From NCBI RefSeq assembly GCF_023078375.1, contig NZ_CP095554.1, positions 1,786,501 through 1,850,500 on the forward strand: DNA of 64,000 bases, in the 5' to 3' direction. The stretch comes from Roseomonas gilardii subsp. gilardii. Lineage in GTDB: Bacteria; Pseudomonadota; Alphaproteobacteria; Acetobacterales; Acetobacteraceae. The notes beneath the pieces were generated by a model, which did not search any database, was not told where the DNA came from, and worked only from the letters and a program-made list of their open reading frames with translations. This document shows, in pieces, positions 1 through 9,039 of this stretch; the stretch's first letter is position 1, and each line of letters opens with the position of its first letter. A program made the position numbers and the translations under genes.

Positions 1-1
1 C

Positions 2-988
2 GACCGCGCCCGCGCCGAACCCTGCCTGCTGCCCCTGGCGGATTGCACCCTGCACCTGCCGGCGCGTGTGGGCGACTACACGGATTTCTACGTGGGCATC
101 CACCACGCCACCAATATCGGCAAGGTCTTCCGCCCCGACAATCCGCTGCTGCCGAACTACAAATACGTGCCCATCGGCTATCACGGCCGCGCCTCCTCGC
201 TCCGCGTCTCGGGCACGGATGTGCGGCGGCCGAAGGGGCAGCTGAAACCGCCGGAGGCCGAGGCGCCGCGCTTCGCGCCCTGCGAGCGGCTGGACTACGA
301 GCTGGAGCTCGGCATCTGGGTCGGCCCCGGCAACGAACTGGGCGAGCCCGTCCCGGTGGGCGAGGCCGCCGCGCATGTCGCGGGCTACTGCCTGCTCAAC
401 GACTGGTCGGCGCGCGATATCCAGGCCTGGGAATACCAGCCGCTCGGCCCCTTCCTGTCCAAGAACTTCGCCAGCACGCTCTCGCCCTGGGTGGTGACGC
501 CGGAGGCCCTGGCGCCCTTCCGCATCGCCCAGCCAGCCCGGCCCGAGGGCGACCCAGCCCCGCTGCCCTATCTGCTGGACGAGGCCGACCAGCGTTCCGG
601 CGCCCTCGACCTGGAGCTGGAGGTGCTGCTCTCCACGGCGCGGATGCGCGAACAGGGGTTGCCGCCGCACCGCCTGTCCCTGTCCAACACGAAGCACATG
701 TACTGGACCGTGGCGCAGATGCTCGCGCATCACACCAGCAATGGCTGCAACCTGCAGCCGGGCGACCTGCTGGGCTCCGGCACCATTTCCGCACCCGATC
801 CCACGGGCTTCGGCTCACTGCTGGAAACGACGCGCGGCGGCAAGGAGCCGGTGATGCTGCCCTCCGGCGAGAGCCGGCGCTTCCTGGAGGATGGCGACGA
901 GGTGATCCTGCGGGCCCGGGCCCGCCGCGACGGGGCCGCCCCCATCGGCTTCGGCGAGTGCCGCGCCATCATCCTCCCGGCCCGCTGA
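2..988 (+). CDS. fahA: Fumarylacetoacetase, 5' end cut by window
   Basis: Hydrolyses 4-fumarylacetoacetate to fumarate and acetoacetate, the last step of tyrosine/homogentisate breakdown. About 328 C-terminal residues of a family protein usually near 430 are present; the reading frame is open to the window edge, so the start lies outside. Family signatures are clear: DFYVGIHHATNIGKVFRPDN, with the catalytic His and a metal-binding Asp, then GYHGRASS, DYELELGIWVG with metal-binding glutamates, LLNDWSARDIQAWEYQPLGP with metal Asp and Arg, and GSGTISAPDPTGFGSLLE near the C terminus. The next gene, maiA, starts 20 bp downstream in the same direction and makes this enzyme's substrate, so the two form an operon. 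Confidence 0.96.
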   Translation, partial: DRARAEPCLLPLADCTLHLPARVGDYTDFYVGIHHATNIGKVFRPDNPLLPNYKYVPIGYHGRASSLRVSGTDVRRPKGQLKPPEAEAPRFAPCERLDYELELGIWVGPGNELGEPVPVGEAAAHVAGYCLLNDWSARDIQAWEYQPLGPFLSKNFASTLSPWVVTPEALAPFRIAQPARPEGDPAPLPYLLDEADQRSGALDLELEVLLSTARMREQGLPPHRLSLSNTKHMYWTVAQMLAHHTSNGCNLQPGDLLGSGTISAPDPTGFGSLLETTRGGKEPVMLPSGESRRFLEDGDEVILRARARRDGAAPIGFGECRAIILPAR

Positions 989-1007
989 CACGGCGAAAGG
1001 CGAAACG

Positions 1008-1640
1008 ATGCGCCTGCATGGCTATTTCCGCTCCTCCGCCGCCTGGCGCGTGCGGATCGCCCTGAACCTGAAGGGCCTCCGCCCCGACCAGGCCTTCCAC
1101 CACCTGCGCCATGGCGGGCAGCGGGCGCCGGACTATCTCCGCCTGAACCCGCAGGGTCTGGTGCCCGCCCTGGAGACGGACGAGGGCACGGTCCTCACCC
1201 AGTCCCTGGCCATCTGCGAATGGCTGGAGGAAGGCTGGCCCGAGCCACCGCTGCTGCCCTCAGGGCGCAACGACCGCGCCCGGGTCCGCGCCTTCACCCA
1301 GGCCATCGCCTGCGACATCCATCCGGTGCAGAACCTCAAGGTCCTGGCCCGGCTGCGCGGCCTGGGCCTGCCCGAGGAGGAGGTCACGGCCTGGGCGCGC
1401 TGGGCGATCGGCGATGGCCTCGCCGCCTGCGAGGCGCTGGTCCACGACCAGCCGGGTCCCTTCTGCTTCGGCACGGCGCCGACCCTGGCCGACATCGCGC
1501 TGGTGCCGCAGCTCGGCAATGCCCGCCGCTTCGGCTGCGACCTCGCCGCCCTGCCGCGCCTTCTGGCGGCGGAAGCGGCCTGCAACGCCCTCCCGGCCTT
1601 CGCCGAGGCCGCCCCGGCCCGCCAGCCGGACGCGGAATAG
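1008..1640 (+). CDS. maiA: Maleylacetoacetate isomerase (zeta-class GST)
   Basis: Isomerises 4-maleylacetoacetate to 4-fumarylacetoacetate with glutathione as cofactor; cytoplasmic. The 210-residue length fits the zeta GST family. The N-terminal thioredoxin-like domain opens with LHGYFRSSAAWRVRIALNLK, the SSxxWRVRIAL active-site motif. NPQGLVPALE carries the cis-proline and TQSLAICEWLEE the glutathione-binding region. The helical C-terminal domain contains CDIHPVQNLKVL and PTLADIALVPQL. ATG start 20 bp after the fahA stop. Stable product of the fahA-maiA operon; high confidence. Confidence 0.95.
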   Translation: MRLHGYFRSSAAWRVRIALNLKGLRPDQAFHHLRHGGQRAPDYLRLNPQGLVPALETDEGTVLTQSLAICEWLEEGWPEPPLLPSGRNDRARVRAFTQAIACDIHPVQNLKVLARLRGLGLPEEEVTAWARWAIGDGLAACEALVHDQPGPFCFGTAPTLADIALVPQLGNARRFGCDLAALPRLLAAEAACNALPAFAEAAPARQPDAE

Positions 1641-1680
1641 GGCGAGCCCTGGCAGGCACGGACGTCTCCCCTGGCCACCC

Positions 1681-1982
1681 CCGGGGGAGAGGCGCCGCCT
1701 CTCCCCCGGAACCCCCTCACCGCCAGGACGCTGCGCGCCCTGGACCCCGGGAGTTGGCACCCACGGCCACCCTCGGCCCGCCGGTCCCATCCCGCAGGGC
1801 TGGCGGAAACAGCAGGCGCCCGAAGAATCAAGCACACCTGTCCGCGCGCGTGGCACCGGCCATCGCCGGAGAGCATCGCTCTCCGGCGTGATCCAGCCGC
1901 GGCAGGTGCCAGCGAAGGGGAGGTCCAGGACCCTCAGGGTCCTGGCGGATGGGGGTACGGGGGCAAGGCGGAGCCTTCCCCC
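1681..1982. repeat. Cluster of four stem-loops in the maiA-cobW spacer
   Basis: The 744-bp gap 1641-2384 holds no convincing gene. It contains four inverted repeats: 1681-1709 (14-bp arms around one base, core GGGGGAGAGGCG), 1864-1874/1878-1888 (CGCCGGAGAGC and its complement, loop ATC), 1925-1934/1936-1945 (CCAGGACCCT, perfect 10-bp arms) and 1959-1982 (GGGGG and AAGGC arms with a one-base bulge). The first lies 41 bp after maiA and could end transcription, though no T tract follows. A relative of the first hairpin occurs at 51562-51582, so this looks like an extragenic repeat family. The rest, 1983-2384, has a CTAAAA-rich stretch at about 2173-2206 and no other clear feature. Confidence 0.6.
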
Positions 1983-2384
1983 GGGCCATGTGTCCCGCCG
2001 CACGGATCGGAGCACAGCCCGCTGACACGCCTTGCTTCCTCGCTGGCGGCGCGATATAGGAATATAATCAAGACCCATCCCGCGCCATTCCCTCCACGGC
2101 GCCAACTGCCCCGGACCGGAAGGGTCGGCTTCGCCCCAAGGATCGAAGCCCTGCATCCGCCGGGACAGATAAAGGGCTAAAATCCTAAAACGCTAAAACC
2201 CTAAAGTGTCATGGATGGCGGCATGCCCCGGCCCGGCGCCAGGCCGACGCGCGCCCCGAACGGCGCGCAGGGCCGCCACCCACCCCGGGCGCGGCCCCTT
2301 CTGGCCCGGCCCCGTGACCAAGCGGGCAAACCGTACCATATAACGCCCTGAACCCTGTTTCCCCGACTTCCGGAGGGCCTCCGC

Positions 2385-3395
2385 ATGTCCGCCACGACCA
2401 CCCAGGATGCCAAGCCGCAGGAGCGCGAGCCCGTTCCCGTGACCGTGCTCACCGGCTATCTCGGCGCCGGCAAGACCACCCTGCTGAACCGCATCCTCAC
2501 CGAGAACCACGGCCAGAAATTCGCGGTCGTGATCAACGAGTTCGGGGAGCTCGGGGTGGACAACGACCTTGTCGTCGATGCCGACGAGGAGGTCTTCGAG
2601 ATGAACAACGGCTGCATCTGCTGCACCGTGCGCGGCGACCTGATCCGCATCCTGGGCGGGCTGATGAAGCGCCGCGACCGGTTCGATGGCATCATCGTGG
2701 AGACCACCGGCCTCGCCAACCCGGCGCCGGTGGCCCAGACCTTCTTCGTGGACGAGGATGTGAAGAAGGCCACCCGCCTGGATGCCATCGTGACGGTGGT
2801 GGACGCCAAGCACCTGCTGGAGCGCCTGGGCGACAGCCCGGAGGCGGAGGAGCAGGTGGCCTTCGCCGACCTGATCGTGCTGAACAAGATGGACCTCGTG
2901 ACGCCGGAACAGGCCGACGAGGTCGAGCGCCGCATCCGCGCCATCAACCCCACCGTCGAGATCCGCCGCGCCACCAAGTCCGACATCCCGGTGGAAAGCG
3001 TGATCGGCCGCGACGCCTTCAACCTGGAGCGCATCCTGGAGCGCGAGCCGGAATTCCTCTCCGGCGAGGATGAGCACAGCCATGACAGCGAGGTGCTGAG
3101 CGTCTCCTTCGAGGTGGACAAGCCGATCGACGAGGCGAAGTTCAACGCCTGGATCAGCGAGGTGTTGGCCACCCAGGGGCAGGACCTCCTCCGCACCAAG
3201 GGCATCCTCTACTACAAGGGCCAGGAAGGCCGCCGCTTCGCCTTCCAGGCCGTGCACATGATCGCCGACGGCGACTACATCCCGCTCGCCGCCGCCGATG
3301 CCGAGGGGCCGCGCAAGTCTCGCATCGTCTTCATCGGGCGCAACATCAACCGCCCCCGCCTGCGCCGCGGCTTCGAATCCACGGTCGCCAGCTGA
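2385..3395 (+). CDS. COG0523/CobW-family GTPase, likely metal chaperone
   Basis: P-loop GTPase of the G3E family, thought to load metals, often zinc or cobalt, onto client proteins. Visible parts are Walker A in [17 protein letters not shown] (residues about 19-35), [13 protein letters not shown], the metal-binding motif [13 protein letters not shown] (CxCC), switch region [22 protein letters not shown], and the base-recognition motif LNKMDLV. A short acidic/His stretch (EDEHSHDSE) precedes the CobW C-terminal domain. Length of 336 residues is normal. It overlaps the WD40 gene by one base (TGATG), so the two are co-translated. There is no cobalamin gene nearby, which argues for a zinc-type (ZigA/YjiA-like) role rather than CobW itself. 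A partial ATATAAC sits in the upstream region, but I cannot call a Zur box. Confidence 0.88.
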   Translation: MSATTTQDAKPQEREPVPVTVLTGYLGAGKTTLLNRILTENHGQKFAVVINEFGELGVDNDLVVDADEEVFEMNNGCICCTVRGDLIRILGGLMKRRDRFDGIIVETTGLANPAPVAQTFFVDEDVKKATRLDAIVTVVDAKHLLERLGDSPEAEEQVAFADLIVLNKMDLVTPEQADEVERRIRAINPTVEIRRATKSDIPVESVIGRDAFNLERILEREPEFLSGEDEHSHDSEVLSVSFEVDKPIDEAKFNAWISEVLATQGQDLLRTKGILYYKGQEGRRFAFQAVHMIADGDYIPLAAADAEGPRKSRIVFIGRNINRPRLRRGFESTVAS

Positions 3396-4435
3396 TGTCG
3401 GAAACGCTCGGCAACGTCGATTTCGTGCTGGAAAGCCGCGGCGCCTCGCGCGACCTCGGCGCCTGGGTCGTGGGCGCTGCCTTCGGCCATGACGGAGGCT
3501 CCGCCGCCTTCGCCCTGGGCGACGGCACCCTGCACCTGGCCGACCTGCGCGACCTGTCCGGCGAATGGCGCCGGGTCGAGGCGCATGACGGCGCGGCGCA
3601 GTCCCTGGTGCCGGATTGCGCCGACGGCTACCTCTCCGGCGGCGATGACGGCCGCCTGCTGCGCACCAGCCCGGCGGGCGAGGTCACGGAACTGGCCAGC
3701 TTCGGCATGATGAAATGGGTGGAACACCTCGCCACCCATCCCTCCGGCGTGCGCGTCGCGGCGGTGGGCAAGACGCTGCATGTCCTGGACGGCAAGGGAA
3801 AGACGCTCAAGACGCTCGCCACCCCCTCCACCGCCGGCGGCGTCGCCCTCGATGCCAAGGGCAAGCGGATCGCGGCCAGCCACTACAACGGCGCCTCGAT
3901 CTGGTTCGTCGCGGCGAAGGAGGACAATCCGCGCAAGCTGGACTGGAAGGGCAGCCACCACGCCATCGCCTTCTCGCCCGACGGCACGCATGTCGTCACG
4001 GCGATGCAGGAGAACGCGCTGCATGGCTGGCGCCTGACGGACGGGCAGCACATGCGCATGTCGGGCTACCCGTCCAAGACGCGCTTCCTCTCCTTCACGC
4101 CCAAGGGCCGCTGGCTCTGCACCTCGGGCTCCGAGGCGGTGATCTGCTGGCCCTTCTTCGGCGGCGGCCCGATGGGCAAGGCACCGGAGGAGATCGCGGG
4201 CGGCGATGGCGTGCTCTGCACCGCGGTCGCCTGCCATCCGAGCCAGGAGGTCTTCGCCGCCGGCTTCTCCGACGGGCTGGTGCTGATGGCGGAGATCGCC
4301 TCCGGCAAGATCGTGCCGCTGGCGGCACCGGGCCGGGGCCCGGTCTCGGCGCTGAGCTGGAACAGCACCGGAACGCATCTCGCCTTCGGCAGCGAAACGG
4401 GCTTCGCGGCGTTGATCGACCTGGCGCGGCGGTAA
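3395..4435 (+). CDS. WD40 repeat protein
   Basis: A 346-residue protein made almost entirely of WD40-type blades. Recurrent segments such as GYLSGGDDGRLLRTS, IAFSPDGTHVVTAM and LSWNSTGTHLAFGSETG show the usual S-x-D-G-x and A/V-F pattern. There is no signal peptide or membrane segment, so it should be a cytoplasmic beta-propeller, that is, a protein-binding scaffold. The start codon overlaps the stop of the COG0523 GTPase, implying translational coupling and a joint job, perhaps presenting a client to the metallochaperone. That role is inference. No catalytic motif seen. Confidence 0.85.
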   Translation: MSETLGNVDFVLESRGASRDLGAWVVGAAFGHDGGSAAFALGDGTLHLADLRDLSGEWRRVEAHDGAAQSLVPDCADGYLSGGDDGRLLRTSPAGEVTELASFGMMKWVEHLATHPSGVRVAAVGKTLHVLDGKGKTLKTLATPSTAGGVALDAKGKRIAASHYNGASIWFVAAKEDNPRKLDWKGSHHAIAFSPDGTHVVTAMQENALHGWRLTDGQHMRMSGYPSKTRFLSFTPKGRWLCTSGSEAVICWPFFGGGPMGKAPEEIAGGDGVLCTAVACHPSQEVFAAGFSDGLVLMAEIASGKIVPLAAPGRGPVSALSWNSTGTHLAFGSETGFAALIDLARR

Positions 4436-4520
4436 GGGGCGCCAGCAAGGACGCCCAGGGCCTCGCCGGCTGGCGGCACCTCCGCCGCCAGCGCCGCGAA
4501 GCAGCCCCGGGGAGCCCCGC

Positions 4521-6185
4521 TTGATCGACGATCTCTGGTACAAGAACGCCGTCATCTACTGCCTGTCGGTCGGCACCTACATGGATGCCAATGGCGACGG
4601 CGTCGGGGATTTCGAGGGGCTGACCCGGCGCCTCGACTACCTCCACGGCCTGGGCATCACGACCATCTGGCTGATGCCCTTCCAGCCCTCGCCGGGCCGC
4701 GACAACGGCTACGACATCAAGGACTATTACGGCGTCGATCCCCGCTACGGCACGCTGGGCGACTTCGTGGAATTCACCCATGCCTGCCGGCAGCGCGGAA
4801 TGCGGGTGATCATCGACCTCGTGGTCAACCACACCTCGGACGAGCATCCCTGGTTCCAGTCGGCCCGCAAGGACCCGGCTTCGCCCTATCGCGACTGGTA
4901 TGTCTGGGCCGACCGGAAGCCCGCCCATGCCGACCAGGGCGTCGTCTTCCCCGGCGTGCAGGACAGCACCTGGAGCCGCGATCCCGTCGCGAAAGCCTGG
5001 TACTTCCACCGCTTCTACGACTTCCAGCCCGATCTCGACACCGCCAACCCGCATGTGCAGGCGGAAATCCTCAAGATCATGGGCTTCTGGCTGCAGCTCG
5101 GCGTATCCGGCTTCCGGATGGACGCCGTGCCCTTCGTCATCGCGAAGAAGGGCCCTGGCGTCACGAGGCCCGTCGAGCAGTACGACATGCTGCGCAGCTT
5201 CCGCGAGTTCCTGCAATGGCGGCGCGGCGACGCCATCATCCTCGCCGAGGCCAATGTGCTGCCGAAGGCCGACCTCCAGTATTTCGGCGACGATGGCGAC
5301 CGCATGCACATGATCTTCAACTTCCAGGTCAACCAGGCCCTGTTCTACGCTCTGGCCAGCGGCGACAGCCGGCTGTTGGTGAAGGCCATGGAGAAGACCA
5401 AGCCACGCCCGGCCACAGGGCAGTGGGGCCTGTTCCTGCGCAACCATGACGAGCTCGATCTCGGTCGGCTGACGGAAAAGCAGCGCCAGACCGTCTTCGC
5501 GGCCTTCGGTCCCGATCCCTCGATGCAGCTCTACGGGCGCGGTATCCGCCGGCGGCTCGCCCCCATGCTGCAAGGCGACCGGCGCCGGATCGAGCTGGCC
5601 TACAGCCTGATGATGACCCTGCCGGGCACGCCCGTCCTCCGCTATGGCGACGAGATCGGCATGGGTGACGACCTGAGCCTGCCGGAGCGCGAATGCGCCC
5701 GCACGCCGATGCAGTGGTCGAACGAGCCGCAGGCCGGCTTCACCAAGAGCCCCAACCCGGCGAAAGCGCCGATCTCGGGCGGCGTCTATGGTTTCGAGCA
5801 CGTCAACGTGGCCGATCAGCGGCGCGACCCGGAATCCCTGCTGAACTGGACCGAACGCATCATCCGCATGCGCAAGGAGGTGCCGGAGATCGGCTGGGGC
5901 GATTTCGAGCCTGTCTCCACTGGTACGCCGGAGGTGCTGGCGCTGCGCTACGACTGGCGGCGGAACTCGGTGCTGGTGATCCACAACCTGAGCGCCGAGG
6001 CGCGGGAGATCATGATCGACCCGGGCGCCGAGGGTTCGCATGACAGCTTGCTGGTGAACCTGCTGTCCGGCGATCACAGCCGCCCCGACAAGCATGGCCG
6101 TCACCGCATCCTGATGGAGGCCTATGGCTATCACTGGTACCGCGTCGGCGGGCTCGACTACCTGCTCCGCCGCAGCGAGGTCTGA
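4521..6185 (+). CDS. GH13 alpha-amylase family enzyme, trehalose-synthase-like
   Basis: A 554-residue GH13 glucan enzyme that closely resembles the catalytic part of trehalose synthase (maltose to trehalose) but lacks the maltokinase extension of treS-mak at 36647-39899. TIM-barrel motifs in order are GDFEGLTRRLDYL, LMPFQPSPGRDNGYDI, DLVVNHTSDEHPWF, FRMDAVPF (nucleophile Asp near residue 200), AEANVL (acid/base Glu near 243) and LRNHDELDL (Asp near 309). TTG start preceded by GGGGAG seven bases upstream. It stands alone, 85 bp after the WD40 gene and about 12 kb from the glg region. Trehalose synthase, alpha-glucosidase and maltogenic amylase are all possible activities. Confidence 0.85.
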   Translation: MIDDLWYKNAVIYCLSVGTYMDANGDGVGDFEGLTRRLDYLHGLGITTIWLMPFQPSPGRDNGYDIKDYYGVDPRYGTLGDFVEFTHACRQRGMRVIIDLVVNHTSDEHPWFQSARKDPASPYRDWYVWADRKPAHADQGVVFPGVQDSTWSRDPVAKAWYFHRFYDFQPDLDTANPHVQAEILKIMGFWLQLGVSGFRMDAVPFVIAKKGPGVTRPVEQYDMLRSFREFLQWRRGDAIILAEANVLPKADLQYFGDDGDRMHMIFNFQVNQALFYALASGDSRLLVKAMEKTKPRPATGQWGLFLRNHDELDLGRLTEKQRQTVFAAFGPDPSMQLYGRGIRRRLAPMLQGDRRRIELAYSLMMTLPGTPVLRYGDEIGMGDDLSLPERECARTPMQWSNEPQAGFTKSPNPAKAPISGGVYGFEHVNVADQRRDPESLLNWTERIIRMRKEVPEIGWGDFEPVSTGTPEVLALRYDWRRNSVLVIHNLSAEAREIMIDPGAEGSHDSLLVNLLSGDHSRPDKHGRHRILMEAYGYHWYRVGGLDYLLRRSEV

Positions 6186-6263
6186 TCGGACGCTCCATGT
6201 CATGTGAGCAGATTCGTGAAGAATTGACATTGCCGTCCGGGACCCGCCGCGCTTTCCTTGCTG

Positions 6264-6324
6264 TGTAAAGGCGAACTGTGAAGAACTTCACTGTGAAGCC
6301 TGTAAATATGTAAGGTCTGTAAAG
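6264..6324 (+). promoter_or_regulatory. Direct-repeat array with palindrome before the ScfR-type gene
   Basis: Six copies of TGTRAAG or close variants start at 6264, 6277, 6292, 6301, 6309 and 6318, the last ending just before the ATG at 6326. A seventh, CGTGAAG, lies at 6215-6221. Between them sits a palindrome, GTGAAG-AA-CTTCAC (6278-6291). A TTGACA lies at 6224-6229 but no good -10 element follows it at the right distance. Placement directly over the 5' end of a helix-turn-helix gene suggests autoregulation; this is inferred from sequence only. Confidence 0.55.
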
Positions 6325-6325
6325 A

Positions 6326-7729
6326 ATGTCCCGGACCCTGATCGGTCCCACGATCCGGCGGCTGCGCCAGGAGCGCGGCGTCACGCAGCAGGCTCTCTCC
6401 ACGAGGCTGGGCATTTCCGCGAGCTACCTGAACCTGATCGAGCACGACCAGCGGGCCGTCACCGCCTCGCTCCTGCTCAAGCTGGCCGATGCCTTCGGCG
6501 TCGATCTCGCCGCCCTGTCCGGCCAGCGCGAGAAGCAGGTGGAAACGGGGCTGCGGGAGGTGCTGCGCGATCCGCTGCTGGGGCTGGAGGCCGTGCCGGA
6601 GACCGAGTTCGCCACGCTGGTCCGGGGCTCGCCCAGCGCGGCCCGTGCCATGCTCGCCCTTTACCGCGCCCTGCGCGTGGCGCGGGAGGATGCCGGCGGC
6701 ATCGCGCTGCCCTCGGGCCGCCGGCTGATCCTGCCGACCGAGGAGGCACGGGATTTCTTCCAGGACCGCGCCAACCACTTCCCCCCGCTGGAGGAAGCCG
6801 CCGAGGCGATCGGCCGGGAGATCGCCGATGGCGGCACGGAATGGGGGCATGCGATCGGCGAGCGGCTGCGCACCCGCCATGGCGTCTCGATCTTCGTCGG
6901 CCCCACCGAGGGGAATCTGCGCCACTACGACCCCGCCACCCGCAGGCTCGACCTGTCGGAGGACCTGACGCGCGAGAGCCGGGCCTTCCACCTCGCCTTC
7001 CAGCTCATGCTGCTGGAGGCGCGGGACGCGGTGGAGGCCTGCCTCGCGCCGCAGCCGCCCTCGACGCCGGAGGCCGCGAACCTGATCCGCATCGGCCTGC
7101 TGAACTACGCTGCCGCGGCGTTGCTGATGCCCTACGAACCCTATCGCGCCGCCGCCGCCGAACTGCGCCACGATCTCGACCGCCTCGCCACCCGCTTCGG
7201 CGTCAGCTTCGAGCAGGCATGCCAGCGCCTGACGACCTTGCAGCGGGAGGAGGCACGTGGCCTGCCCTTCTTCTTCCTGCGCGTCGATCCGGCCGGGAAT
7301 GTCGGCAAGCGCTTCTCCGCCGCCGGCTTCCCCTTCGCCCGCTTCGGCGGCTCCTGCCCGCGCTGGATCGTCCACAATGCCTTCGCCACGCCGGGACGGC
7401 TGCGGGTGCAGGCGGTGGAACTGCCCGATGGCGCCGCCTTCCTCTGCATCGCCCGCACCGTGGAAGGCCGCGCGGCGCGCTGGGGCGAGCCGGTGCCGGT
7501 GCATGTGGTGGCGCTGGGCTGCGAGATCTCCCGCGCCGAGGAGGTGCTCTACGCCGATGGGCTGGACCTCGACCGCGCCCGTGTCGGCATCGGCCTGTCC
7601 TGCCGCCTCTGCGACCGGCCGGATTGTCGCTCCCGCGCCTTTCCGCCCCTGGCGCACCGGCTTGCCATGGACCCCAGCACCACCGGTTCCACCCCCTTCC
7701 GCTTCCGGCAGGAGGCGGAGCCCGCCTGA
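6326..7729 (+). CDS. XRE regulator with IrrE and DUF2083 domains (ScfR/RamB type)
   Basis: Short-chain fatty-acyl regulator family, known to control acetate, propionate or glyoxylate metabolism genes. The N-terminal helix-turn-helix spans about residues 8-62 (IRRLRQERGVTQQALSTRLG then ISASYLNLIEHDQRAV). The middle is an IrrE/ImmA-like (DUF955) region around RAFHLAFQLMLLEARDAVE, where the classical HExxH zinc motif is not present. The C terminus is DUF2083 with a Cys cluster, CRLCDRPDCRSRAFPPL. The 467-residue length matches the family. No propionate or glyoxylate gene adjoins it, so the target is unknown. The repeat array just upstream is a plausible operator. Confidence 0.88.
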   Translation: MSRTLIGPTIRRLRQERGVTQQALSTRLGISASYLNLIEHDQRAVTASLLLKLADAFGVDLAALSGQREKQVETGLREVLRDPLLGLEAVPETEFATLVRGSPSAARAMLALYRALRVAREDAGGIALPSGRRLILPTEEARDFFQDRANHFPPLEEAAEAIGREIADGGTEWGHAIGERLRTRHGVSIFVGPTEGNLRHYDPATRRLDLSEDLTRESRAFHLAFQLMLLEARDAVEACLAPQPPSTPEAANLIRIGLLNYAAAALLMPYEPYRAAAAELRHDLDRLATRFGVSFEQACQRLTTLQREEARGLPFFFLRVDPAGNVGKRFSAAGFPFARFGGSCPRWIVHNAFATPGRLRVQAVELPDGAAFLCIARTVEGRAARWGEPVPVHVVALGCEISRAEEVLYADGLDLDRARVGIGLSCRLCDRPDCRSRAFPPLAHRLAMDPSTTGSTPFRFRQEAEPA

Positions 7730-7742
7730 CGGTCCTGTGGCG

Positions 7743-9005
7743 CTACTCCCCGGTGTCGTGGCGGCTGGGTGGTACCGGCCAGACCAGTTCCGGCAGGCGC
7801 AGGATGGTGAGGCGCGCCAGGGAAAGCCTGCGATCCTGGAGGGTGAGGGGCAGCTCGATCTGAGGCGGCTCGCCCTCTGCGCTGGGCCGGGCGAGAAGGA
7901 CCGCCATGCGGCTCGCCATCTCGGCGGTGCGGGCGTCGATCACCCCGTTGGCGCCCAGCATCGACAGCGCCTCCTGCGCACCCACCAGGCGCACCGTGCC
8001 GGCGCCCATCGGCTGCAGCGCCTCGTCCAGCGCCAGCGTCGCCGCGGCGGAGGCCGCCGCAGGGCCCCAGCGCAGGGTCACGTCGCGCAGCTCCAGCACG
8101 CCGCCTGCATCCCGCCAGATCTCGGCCCGCCGGGTCGGGACGCGGCCGACGGGCAGGGGGCCGGTCATGGAGGCGGTCAGCCCCGCCGATTCGATCCGCG
8201 GCCCCAGGGGCCAGCTCCGCCCCTGCGGCAGGCTGGGCAGGGTGATGCCCTGGGCCTGGGCCGAAAGGGCGATGGCGCTCTCGCCCTCCGTGGCGCTGCT
8301 GCGCGTGTCCAGCGTGACATCCAGCCGGCGGATCTCCAGCCCGCCATCCGCGGCAGTGCCGGGCAGGCCCAGGCGCAGGCGTTCGGCCCGGAACTCGCCG
8401 CCCCGCGGCAGGACATCCGCCTGCAACGGCAGCACCCCGGTCAGCCGGTCCGCCGCGAAGGGCAGTTCCAGTCCCCCCAGGCGAAGCCGCTGTGGCCCCC
8501 TGGGCTCGATCCGCAACTCGTCCAGCCGTGGCAGCACGATCCGCAGGTCCAGTGCCGGCACGCGCCAGTCGATCCCGCCCGGCAGCGTGGCCGCGCCGCC
8601 GCTCAGCCGGAAATCCGGCAGGCGCAACGTGGCGGAGAAGGGCCATCCCCCCCGTTGCGGCGTTCCGTACTCGACCCGCCAGCCCTGCGTACGGCGGCTC
8701 TGTGCCCAGGCGGTGAAGCCTTCCTCCAGCCGTCCGCCCATCCAGTGCCAGAGCATGGCATGGGCGGCGGCCAGCCCGGCCAGCAGCACGGTCAGCCCCA
8801 GCAGGAACGGGGCGGGCCGCAGCCAGCGGCGCCGGATGGGGCGGGGTGCCGGAGGCGCCTGGGCGACCCCTTGGGCGACCCCTTGGGCGATCCGGTCGCC
8901 GGTGCGGCCGTCCCTGTCCCCGTTCGCCGGGGCGGTGTCGTCGGGGCGGGTCCGGGGAGCCTGCCATGTGCCTGGCGCGGGGGCGCCGTTCTTCTCGCTA
9001 TCCAC
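7743..9005 (-). CDS. DUF2125 domain protein, membrane-anchored
   Basis: Function unknown; a DUF2125 protein of alphaproteobacteria. A basic stretch (PRPIRRRWLRP) precedes one membrane helix (FLLGLTVLLAGLAAAHAML). The long beta-rich domain after it, likely periplasmic, contains GWRVEYGTPQRGGWPFSATL and LRIVLPRLDELRIEPRGP, typical of the family. The start is uncertain: GTG at 9005 is chosen because it leaves 34 bp to the divergent chaC gene. An ATG at 9041 would overlap the chaC start codon, and 9092 is also open. A 12-bp tandem duplication at 8861-8884 encodes QGVAQGVAQ. The 3' end lies 13 bp from the convergent ScfR-type gene. Confidence 0.8.
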   Translation of the reverse strand: MDSEKNGAPAPGTWQAPRTRPDDTAPANGDRDGRTGDRIAQGVAQGVAQAPPAPRPIRRRWLRPAPFLLGLTVLLAGLAAAHAMLWHWMGGRLEEGFTAWAQSRRTQGWRVEYGTPQRGGWPFSATLRLPDFRLSGGAATLPGGIDWRVPALDLRIVLPRLDELRIEPRGPQRLRLGGLELPFAADRLTGVLPLQADVLPRGGEFRAERLRLGLPGTAADGGLEIRRLDVTLDTRSSATEGESAIALSAQAQGITLPSLPQGRSWPLGPRIESAGLTASMTGPLPVGRVPTRRAEIWRDAGGVLELRDVTLRWGPAAASAAATLALDEALQPMGAGTVRLVGAQEALSMLGANGVIDARTAEMASRMAVLLARPSAEGEPPQIELPLTLQDRRLSLARLTILRLPELVWPVPPSRHDTGE

Positions 9006-9039
9006 GCCAACCGCTATAGCGCGCCCCCCGGCCGATCGC

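Noticed and set aside
2330-2360. Zur box ahead of the COG0523 GTPase
   Set aside because: ATATAAC fits only half of a Zur palindrome; not enough to call.
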